Assembly: GCA_002104905.1 (NCBI GenBank)
Contig: MCFE01000930.1
Location: 1 to 25,454 of the forward strand
Source: Basidiobolus meristosporus CBS 931.73
Lineage: Eukaryota; Basidiobolomycota; Basidiobolomycetes; Basidiobolales; Basidiobolaceae
DNA: 25,454 nt
Direction of reading: 5' to 3'
Shown here piece after piece: positions 17,423 to 25,454 of the stretch. Position numbers and translations under genes: made by a program. The number at the start of each line of letters is the position of its first letter. Within the stretch, counting starts at the first letter, position 1. The notes below the pieces were generated by a model. The model made no database searches. It was given only the letters and a program-made list of their open reading frames with translations, and was not told the DNA's origin.

Positions 17423-19021
17423 ATGGGACTCACTGAAAAGTCTTACGAAGCCGAAGTGGACGGATACAATCAAGTCTTCTTGGGTAGCACCGAGGAGCAG
17501 TGGGACAAGCGGCGCGATGCCATCAACAACCTCCGATCCTCGCTGAAGGAAGCGGTGACGTTGCGCAACTTCATCCCCGTCTGTTTCATCGTCTCCACTC
17601 AGATCATCGAGTGCATCAAGAGCGAACGCACCCAGCTCTGCAATTTGGCCATGGACTACGTCGAGGAGATCGCCAAGCATGCCAAATCGGAGTTCGACCC
17701 TCTGGCCGAGTACTACCTGGCTAGCATCCTGAGAAACTGCGGACGTACCAACAAGATCGTCAGACTCAAGGCAGGCAACTGCTTGGCCTCGATCATGTCG
17801 AACGCTGGGCCCACCAGCTGGTTCGTCAAAATGCTGAACGAGAAGTCCCACGAGAACAAGGACATCCGCGTTCACGTGGCCAAAGCGCTTAGCGCCGTGC
17901 TCAAGGACGGCCACGACATCGCCCATTTCGTCGTCCCTATCGAAGAGGCCATCTCAGTCTCCATCGCCGACGCCTCCCCGGAGGTCCGAGAGTTCGGCAT
18001 GCAGTCCTACCGGGAGTTCTTCCAAAGATTCCCCGACAGGGAGCAGTCGTTCCGTGGTAAATTGGACATCAGCACCCTGAAAACCCTGGAAAAACTCCAG
18101 GCCCGCCAGGCCTCCGCCGCCAACAAGAAGAGCCAGCGTCCAGGGATCGCCGAGCTGAAGCGTCAGATGAAAGCCAAGATGATGGCCAGTGCACCAGCCA
18201 GTGATGTGATAATCGTCGCTGATCAACCTGAATCTGCTCCCATTGAGCCAGTCGCTCAAGAACAACCGCAACAAGATCCCGAGAACAAACCCGAACCAGA
18301 AGTCGCCAACGTTGCTGATGTCTCCACTGCCCCTGTTGAGAGATCTGAGCCTAGACCCCCCTCCCCTCCGAAGGTTGCACCTCTTTGCAACAAAGTTCCC
18401 ACCAATGGACCCAGAAGAGCACCTGTTCAGGTGAAGCGTGCAGTCAAGCCACAACCTCCCACAGCAAGACCCTTGGAGGTGAAGACCAATACTGCATTGT
18501 TGTCAAAGCAAACACCCAGCCTACGTAGAACCAACCTCACCATGACTGGTGGTGCCCAGCGAGTGTTGAAGCCGGTGGAGCCCCTGAAGAAGAAACAACT
18601 GATTGGCGATTTGAAGAAAGGATCGATTCCCGCCAAAGCACCCTTGCAATCACAAAACCGCACGGTCAGGAATCCAATGGTGAAGCCTGCCATCACCCAG
18701 CCTACGGCCAAGGTCAACAGCGGCATGCCCACCCCCAACTCCAAGCGTACCTTGAATATCAACAAAACCGAACTGCCCAAACGGTCCCTCTCCTCCCTCT
18801 CGGAACCCATCAACAATGACAACACCAAGCTGCCCAAGCCCACCCGGTTCAACGCGTCCAACTTTTCGAGACCAACCGCCTCGTCCAACGCCCGACTAGT
18901 TGCCACCACCAGCGAAACCCTCAAACGCAAGGAAACCATCGCCCGAGGCCTCTCGGTCAACGGGAAGCCAAGAAAAACCATCGGGACCACCGGACCCCTC
19001 AGGGTGCTACGCAGCAATTGA
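17423..19021 (+). CDS. Single-TOG, CLASP-like microtubule-associated protein
   Basis: An intronless 532-residue ORF from the ATG at 17423; the frame is open further upstream to 17198 but that part lies in promoter-like sequence and is not protein-like. Residues about 10-215 form HEAT/TOG repeats resembling the CLASP N-terminal domain (TEEQWDKRRDAINNL at 23-37 with the Trp of the first tubulin-contacting loop; LRNCGRTNKIVRLKAGNCLASIM; HENKDIRVHVAKALSAVL; DASPEVREFGMQSYREF). The rest is disordered, Pro/Lys/Arg/Ser/Thr-rich and strongly basic. It has two [S/T]-x-[I/L]-P sequences in basic context, TELP (449-452) and TKLP (468-471), like EB1-binding SxIP motifs, and S/T-P sites (S314, T364, T437). 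CLASPs are usually about 1,400-1,500 residues with several TOGs, so this is a short form. AATAAA at 19092-19097. Confidence 0.8.
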   Translation: MGLTEKSYEAEVDGYNQVFLGSTEEQWDKRRDAINNLRSSLKEAVTLRNFIPVCFIVSTQIIECIKSERTQLCNLAMDYVEEIAKHAKSEFDPLAEYYLASILRNCGRTNKIVRLKAGNCLASIMSNAGPTSWFVKMLNEKSHENKDIRVHVAKALSAVLKDGHDIAHFVVPIEEAISVSIADASPEVREFGMQSYREFFQRFPDREQSFRGKLDISTLKTLEKLQARQASAANKKSQRPGIAELKRQMKAKMMASAPASDVIIVADQPESAPIEPVAQEQPQQDPENKPEPEVANVADVSTAPVERSEPRPPSPPKVAPLCNKVPTNGPRRAPVQVKRAVKPQPPTARPLEVKTNTALLSKQTPSLRRTNLTMTGGAQRVLKPVEPLKKKQLIGDLKKGSIPAKAPLQSQNRTVRNPMVKPAITQPTAKVNSGMPTPNSKRTLNINKTELPKRSLSSLSEPINNDNTKLPKPTRFNASNFSRPTASSNARLVATTSETLKRKETIARGLSVNGKPRKTIGTTGPLRVLRSN

Positions 19022-19234
19022 TTTGTTGGGATGAACGGGACGAGTAATCGGATGGTGATTTTGTATAGTTTCCAATGTAATATAGTATCAAAATAAATTA
19101 TTTCTTTAGTCGATTGAAATCATTCCCAATCCCGCTTGGACCAGCTTGGACCAATGAATCATCCTTTCGAACAGATCCCTTTCATCTAGCGTGCAGGGAG
19201 GATTTCCATCTTCGCTAGGTACCTTTCTTTCACG
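19022..19234. other. Short intergenic region
   Basis: Contains the poly(A) signal of the CLASP-like gene (AATAAA 19092-19097) and the leader of the BRAT1-like gene, with pyrimidine-rich 'acctttctttcacg' just before its ATG. A 'cttggacca' motif is tandemly repeated near 19135-19154. Confidence 0.5.
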
Positions 19235-22200
19235 ATGGAGACCGAGTTGACGCAACTGCACAATGTGCTCAACGGTCTGCCCACCATGTCAAAGGGGATT
19301 GTAGATAGCACTAGACATGAGAAGGTTTTCTCTTACATTCAAGGAAATATTACCAAGTACGGGGATGCGTTATATGAAGTGCTAGAAAAGTGGAACGTTG
19401 TCGATACACTATCCGTAAGTTTCCTCCCCCCTTCAGAGCCCGCTTGGGTGTTCCCTATGTTGCTTCGAGAGAACAAACCTGTATTGACCGAGTTGGAAAC
19501 TAGCGTTGCTTCGAAGAAAACCAGGACTTTCGAGTGACCTCCATAGGTTTGAGGGTCATTGGGCAGCTGATTGACTCGTTGGTGGCCAATCGGGAGACGC
19601 TGTTGGAGAAACTGTTCGCGGACACGAGTGTGTTTACCCAGTTGTGGGAGAGGTTGATTGGGTCGGAGGTGGCTTTACTTCGTTTCGCCTCCATGGAATG
19701 CCTGAAGAGTCTGGTGAAAAGTAGACTCGGCGCTAGCTGGTGGGCTTTGCACTGTACTTGGGTTTGCGGAAGGGAATTTTGATTATTGATGGGCTTTTCT
19801 TTAGGTTGAACTCTTCGATCGAGTTCCCGGAGATCTTTAGCAACTTGTTATACGACTCAAGTAGCTACGTAAGTGGTTTCCACATATCTCGTGATAGGTC
19901 GTCATTGCTGAACTAGTGGTGCTTATTGTATAGGTTGTCTCCAGCAGCTGCGAGTTTTTCATTTACCTGGTCACCCTTCCGGACACACCGGGCTGGTCGG
20001 ATGTTCACGAGGAGCTTCTAGGAAACCTTATCAGCTCCATGAAGCTACTTGCCAACTTGTCGGATATTACCAACCCCAATGGCTCGGTTCACAACCGCGT
20101 ATGCGAGTTGGAATTGATCTGGTCGTTGGTCCACTCAAAGCACCCGCGTTCGTTGAAGTTACTGCACGATCATAAAATGGTAGACTCGATGCAACGCGCG
20201 ATTAGCTACGACCATACTCATCTCCCTTTTTTCAATGCCTAGTTGATGAATATATACGCCCTGCACGGCGATGCAAACAGGGTGATTCAAACGAGGGCCA
20301 ACGAGATCCTCAGCACCGTGTTCGAATGGGTGCCATATCCTTTGACATTGCTTGGACCCGCTGACACGTTCGAGCACACCACCAACCAGCAGCTTCAGTT
20401 ACAACAGAGTAAGCATGTTCCCACTGGAATCCACATGAATCAACCGCTCATTTCTACGGACAGCCTTTGAATACAGCCTGGCGCACGTCGTGCTACCTTT
20501 GTTACTGTCGCCAGAAAGCTTCAAGCCACTAGCAGCCATCAGTGTTCTGGACTCGATGGGGAAGCTTGTTCCACGAGATGAAATTCACCGAAGGAAAATG
20601 GGCCAGAGCCTTATAGAAGTCCTGGTTTTCCTGCTTTCTTTGGCGTCGAATCAGACAGACGAGGTAGTGGTGGATTGTCTTACTGCCGACCAGCTGTTGG
20701 AGATCGAACAGAAGGTGGGGCTGCAGCCTAGTCGTTCTCCATCACATGCCTACTAACAGCGTTCATTGTCAGCTGCATGAGCAGTTCGCAAAGGGAGTTC
20801 GGGTAAATACCAATCGTAAGGCTATCGTCCTGAGAACACTGCTGGTTCTTCTCTCTGTCATCAAGAGCGAGCACAACACACTTCAGGTATGGTGGCAGTA
20901 TGGTCATTTCGAACGAATCTACAATGACCGGGACATTTCTAGTCCGTAGACTTGATAGACCACTGTTTACATACATTGTCGAATTCAACATTCAACCAAG
21001 ATCAGCGGATTCTGAAGAATGGACTGGCCCTGTTGCATCAACTGTTCGAGCATTTGGAGGAGCAGATCGATGATCAAAAGCTCACCAAGGTATGCCATAT
21101 GCTCTAGACTGGCCATGTGAGCCAGTATACTGATGCTTCAGTCATCTCAGGTGTTGAATGAATTGCTGAGCATTCTGAATAACCCGGGATTGTCTTGTCA
21201 TGGAGTGAGGCTGCTTCTGGATACATTCAAACATTTCTTGAATACCCCAGCCATCGGTCGGGCCGTGTTGAACGTGGGGATTGTGGTGTAGTGTTAGCAC
21301 GAGTTTGGGGCCAGCGTTAACTCCGGATTTTCTTCACTAGAGCGTTGGCGAGAGGCTGTCTGACGTGCTGGAGAGTAAGTGCTATGACATGAACTGGGAT
21401 GTGCGTGATACGGTGCTGGAATTCTTTGGAGAGCTGTTCAATGAGGTAGGCATGACGAGCAGCACCGGGTGATCCCCCTGAAACTAACGATCCGCGCAGA
21501 ATTGCCAGCATGGAATTGAGTTGATCCTCTCGTTTAAGTTGTTGAAAATGGTCATGGAGAAAGTGGCGGATGCCGAGTCGTACGTTCGTGCCTCTGCCGT
21601 ACAGACGCTTGGGGTACGTGGATCTGGTCTGGGCTTACTCTTTGCATCTCATCTGACGGGAATTTAGGCTGCAGTGAAGAACCAGAGCGGATGGTCCGAT
21701 TTGCATTTGCATGATGGGATCCGCAATCTACTAGGGAAAATCCCCGACCTTCTGTGTGACACCGAAGCATTTGTCAGAAGGGCGGTTTTCGATCTGATCA
21801 CGTGCTTGATCAGCTCAAGACAGTATACGCGACTGTTCTTCTCGAGTGAAGCGGGGGAAGAGCCAATCCTGAGGTGAGAAAGCTTGTGAATGTCCACCGA
21901 CCATTCTCTTTAACCATCTCTCATAAGCCACGGGTTGCTGATGAGGCTACTCGACGATTGCGATTGGGAGGTTAGAGTCCGCGGAGTCAAATTCCTGTAC
22001 GAGTTGTGGATGGTCAGCTGGAACGAACAAGAATACCGGAACAAACGCGAGTCCTCTGCAGCAGTCAACTGGTTCTTCAACGTGAAAGCTGACGAGTTGC
22101 TGCTAGCGACGGTTGGTTCGGGAGCGATTCATGGTGCTTTGTTCTGATGTACTGACCGGTATCCCTTCTAGATTGAGGATTCGTCTAGATTGGTTCGTGG

Positions 22201-22471
22201 GGAGAGCCTCTCGGCAATCCGCAAGATACTCAAGACCTCTGCGGGCACCGGTACCCTTCAGGGAGGGAAGAGAGATATTCAAGACACACAGGAGTTGGCG
22301 CACGACCAATTCTTGGAGAAGTTACGGAAGATCGACCTGGTCAGGTTGGAAGAATCCGTCGAGGTTGAGCATTTGTATAAAGAAGCCTTAGAGAATGACT
22401 CGGTCGATAATGAGACTATGATGGAGACCGACCAGCCAAACATCGGAAACAACATCCTGGAATGCTATTGA
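19235..22471 (+). CDS. BRAT1-like HEAT-repeat protein (INTS11-binding family)
   Basis: Fourteen exons join to about 811 residues (human BRAT1 is 821): 19235-19414, 19504-19739, 19805-19868, 19934-20179, 20243-20408, 20464-20714, 20773-20886, 20943-21089, 21151-about 21273, 21341-21445, 21500-21613, 21668-21873, 21928-22111, 22172-22471. Several donors are weak (GTGGGC, GTAGAC, GTGGGG, GTTGGT); the exon 9 donor is ambiguous (21274, 21283 or 21286). The protein is HEAT/ARM-like throughout. Against human BRAT1 as I remember it, colinear matches are NWDVRDTVLEF, AESYVRASAVQTLG, EAFVRRAVFDLIT, DCDWEVRVRGVKFL, KIDLVRLEESV and the last three residues ECY (human DCY). BRAT1 binds the Integrator endonuclease INTS11 through its C-terminus, so the Cys-Tyr end suggests the same job. 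AATAAA at 22482-22487, 11 nt past the stop. Confidence 0.85.
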
Positions 22472-22772
22472 TTCTTTAGGCAATAAAATCACCTTCTTGT
22501 TGTTGGCCAGCTAATCAGTTAAAATGAGTAATATAATCAGGAAATGCATGGAGATCGGTTAGGATTCTGACTGATTAGCCCACACGTCTAATGGCTCTTA
22601 CCCGACCAGCCATTCACCTGGATCCAATCAATTTTTTGCTTCCATTGCTAATGCACGATTGAAAGTTTTCGTAGGAATTTTCATTGAAATTCGCTTTGTT
22701 AAAGAGAGGTTAACCTAAGCTGGTACGGTGTGAACCCTTATCTCTCGTTTCCACCACAGTTCTCTTTTCACC
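22472..22772. promoter_or_regulatory. Intergenic region and promoter of the Aquarius gene
   Basis: About 300 bp, AT-richer than its neighbours, containing the BRAT1-like poly(A) signal and a pyrimidine-rich leader ('cgtttccaccacagttctct') before the ATG. I searched it for a missing N-terminal exon of Aquarius and found no convincing one. Confidence 0.5.
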
Positions 22773-25454
22773 ATGACTGATAGTAGTAAGGTATTTGGGC
22801 GAGATTGGTTCGGCTCAGGAGTGGGTTCTAAGTGTACTGATTTTCCTGCGTGTCTAGTCTCAGTGGTCACAGATCGTTCCCGATTCGGCCTCGGCTGGGG
22901 AGATATTGGCGATGGTGCAGATTTTCAACGACTGCTTTCGAGCAAGAACAGATGCTTGGAGTAAGAGGATGCTGATTGACCCCTTTGTTACCCCACGGAA
23001 TCCATTAACGCGGTTTTTTGTAGACATCTTGCAAGGCTCCGAAGCAAAGTTTTCCTCCTTTTTTACACGCGTCCTTACGCTTGCCCTTCCAAAGCACAAG
23101 GGAGACGATATCGAGGTGCGCAAGGAGGCTTTGATCTTTCTCATAAACTGCTTTCAAAGTCTGGAGAATCCCACCATTAGAGCCGAATGCATGAGGTAGC
23201 CCTCCCTCAAAGTTAGTCTATCTCTCAAGGCCCATCTAATCACCAGCCAAACCCTACTTTGTAGAATCGCTTCGTTGTCGATCTGGAATTGCGTGGCTTC
23301 CCCTGTACGCCGTGAGGCGGAATTCAAATCGGTTCCTCAATTGAAGAAGTTCTGGAGACACCTGGAGAAGAAATTCAACGCCGCCGGTAAGAACTGATCG
23401 GAGCTAGCTTCTGCTCGGGTGACAACTAACACCATGTTTTGGCAAAGATGATGCCACAAAGGAGCGTCTCAGTTTCGATAGGAAGTGGCTTTCGAACCTT
23501 TTGGCCGGGTTCGTAGATATCTTAGACTCCATCCCCGAAGAAGGGGAAGGTAAGCATCACCAAGGGCACTCCTCCATTCCCCTCGAGACGACTAATCCTG
23601 CTTTCAAGTCTCTATCCACTCCGTATCATACTGCGAGCGTTTCCTTGAGTTCCTGATTGATTTAGAAGCACAACTCCCAACCCGAAGATATTTCAATACT
23701 CTTCTAGACGATCATAATATTGTGGTTTCGTGTACCCTTTCGGCATTAGCACATAGACCTGACTGGTACTTCATCCTCGATAACTTCCCTCCAAGTGATG
23801 TGTGTACTAACGCGTAAATGGCCCATGTAGCACCCGATTCCAACAGCTGTTGAATATGCTCAAATTCTACTCACGATTCGAGATTAACGATCAAACAGGT
23901 TCGGCCTTGACGGATAGCGAGATGACCGACTTGCATTCCAAAAGACTGCTGGAGCTTCAGGTGCGCTTTTCCCCAATCCCCCCAATCTCCATGAACCCCT
24001 GCCAACATGTTGTTTTTGTAGCGAGTTGCCTTCTCCTCGTTCCAAAGCCAGCTGAGCCCCCTGGCCCTGGCGAACATTGGTGCCATCGAGCGTAGAGTGG
24101 ACCTTGAAAGGCACTTTGACAAACTCTCCGACGAAGAGTTGATTCGTCTGTGCCAGATTCTTGGGCTCCGCACCCAAAAGGTGAACAAGGACGGCGAGAA
24201 CGTTTCGCGGAAATTCCTGATAGAGATCCTTGTTTCGCGATACGAAAAGAGAACGAGTCAGATAGACGCAGTGAATGCCATGCCACTCTATCCCGATGAA
24301 AATCTCCTCTTCGACGAGCATCTGGAACAGACGGAATCCTACACCGGAAATGAGGTGCTGCCCCTTCCCAAGCTGAACCTCCAATTTCTGACCATTCACG
24401 ACTACCTGCTACGCAACTTCAATCTGTTTCGTCTCGAGTCCGCCTACGAGATCCGACAAGATATCGAGGATGCCGTCAAAAGACTGGCCCCCAAATTAAT
24501 CTTCCCCGAGCGAACGACCGAATTCACTGGATGGGCCAGGATGGCTATTCCTATCGAGACATTCAGCATCGTGGATGTGGAAAAGCCTAATCTTGGGGAG
24601 AAGAAGCCGGCCAAGGTGGCGGCCGACGTGACGTTCAACATCAGTCGCTATACCCCCTCGATACGTGATGAATGGAGCTCTCTTCGTCAGCATGATATCC
24701 TGTTCCTGCTGACATTGCAGGCAACCAAGGAGTCCCACGCAAAGTACGAGGCCGGGAAGTCGTTCAAGCAGCACTTCGGATTGAAATATGTTCGTGGCTG
24801 TGAGGTCTCGGCCATTCTTGGCCAAGACGGCAAACCGGTCGATGAGTTCATGGACCCAGAGGCCAAGCAGGAATTCTTGGAGGCGAAGACGCGTACAATC
24901 CGTGTGATGCTGGACCCCAACCAGTACCAAGCAGACATCGACCGCTTCTCGGCCAAGAAGGGGAGGATGTTCACGAAACGTTCAACGTATTGTTACGCCG
25001 GAATCCCAAAGAAAACAACTTCAAGGGGATCTTGGAGACGGTGCGTGATCTTATGCAAAGCGAGCTGGTCGTGCCTGACTGGTTGCACGACATCTTCCTG
25101 GGATACGGAGACCCTAGCAGCGCCCACTATACCAACATGCCCAACACCCCCAAATCCATTGATTTCCGAGACACGTTCCTCGACTATGCCCATGTCAAAG
25201 AGTCGTTCCAGGACAAGGAGGTTGTTCCTGCGGAGAATTTCGTTGAGCCTGTGTCTCCACCACACGTGATTGAATTCCCGCAGGCTCCACCGAAAATCAA
25301 ATCCGGCACCAAAAGAAAGGCGCCGAGGAGAGCCAGCAGGTGGACGGCGACCAGAACAAGCTTGTTGTTAGCACGTACACCCTTCCTAACATGGGCCCCT
25401 ACCCTTCAACGTGCCGAATAAGAATCAGATTCGATTCACACCTTCTCAAGTGGA
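22773..25454 (+). CDS. AQR: Aquarius/Cwf11 intron-binding spliceosomal protein, N-terminal half (partial at right edge)
   Basis: Exons 22773-22790, 22858-22960, 23024-23195, 23265-23386, 23448-23549, 23609-23765, 23831-23960 and 24022 to the edge. Aquarius is an SF1 RNA helicase bound to intron RNA upstream of the branch site in activated spliceosomes. Colinear family blocks: [124 protein letters not shown]. This is the ARM-repeat domain and stalk; the window ends just before the helicase Walker A. Compared with human it lacks roughly the first 70-90 residues. Three apparent single-base deletions shift the frame near 24960-24963, 25318-25324 and 25401-25406; each resumes family sequence in the next frame, so assembly error is likely. 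Confidence 0.94.

Noticed and set aside
20100-20242. Strong-looking GTATGC donor at 20100 for the BRAT1-like intron
   Set aside because: It would remove 80 bases of well-behaved coding sequence and make a 143-nt intron, far longer than its neighbours; GTAGAC at 20180 gives a 63-nt intron with the same acceptor.
19235-22471. PSMD5-like proteasome chaperone as an alternative identity
   Set aside because: PSMD5 is about 500 residues, and its sequence as I recall it does not align with the WDVRD, ESYVRASAV and terminal ECY blocks that match BRAT1.
24496-24930. 144-codon minus-strand frame and similar ones opposite Aquarius
   Set aside because: Shadows of the Aquarius coding exon, which has extensive family motifs on the plus strand.

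Overview
The window reads as nuclear DNA of a fungus, probably an early-diverging (non-Dikarya) one. Genes carry many short introns (about 52-89 nt) with GT..AG ends and frequent CTAAC/CTGAC branch sites, pyrimidine-rich leaders run up to the ATG, and AATAAA signals follow the genes. The proteins are eukaryotic and fungal-type (GAL1-like galactokinase, Psa1-like GDP-mannose pyrophosphorylase, Aquarius). The early-diverging placement is an inference: the window holds a full-length relative of animal BRAT1, a partner of the Integrator nuclease INTS11, which I would not expect in ordinary Dikarya. I see no bacterial operon, CRISPR array, tRNA or rRNA.

Region 1 (1 to about 9.85 kb) is AT-rich and is a graveyard of LTR retrotransposons. 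A Ty1/copia element on the minus strand (about 3.8 kb down to base 1, continuing off the left edge) still shows Gag, CCHC knuckle, protease, integrase and reverse transcriptase remnants, all broken. A second copia RT relic lies on the plus strand (5854-6460). A separate LTR family of about 345-349 bp occurs as a minus copy (6501-6846), a pair flanking an old element (6864-7208 and 9383-9731, target duplication GCTTA), a solo LTR inside that element (7768-8116, target duplication ATTTC), and fragments. A 459-bp block is present twice in opposite orientations (about 367-825 and 8313-8771), each time directly after a decayed RT active site.

Region 2 (about 9.9 to 25.45 kb) is GC-richer and gene-dense: UDP-galactose 4-epimerase (minus) and galactokinase (plus) share a divergent promoter, forming a two-gene galactose module; then GDP-mannose pyrophosphorylase (plus, 5 exons), a 73-residue DMAC1/DUF4536-like membrane protein hidden in three small exons (minus), a single-TOG CLASP-like microtubule protein (plus), the BRAT1-like protein (plus, 14 exons) and the N-terminal half of the spliceosomal protein Aquarius (plus, runs off the right edge and carries three apparent single-base deletions near the end).

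Functionally, the epimerase and kinase are two enzymes of Leloir galactose use; the pyrophosphorylase supplies GDP-mannose for glycosylation and cell wall; BRAT1-like and Aquarius both concern RNA processing but are only neighbours. The finding I would follow first is the fungal BRAT1 relative, whose extreme C-terminus ends in Cys-Tyr like the human protein as I recall it.
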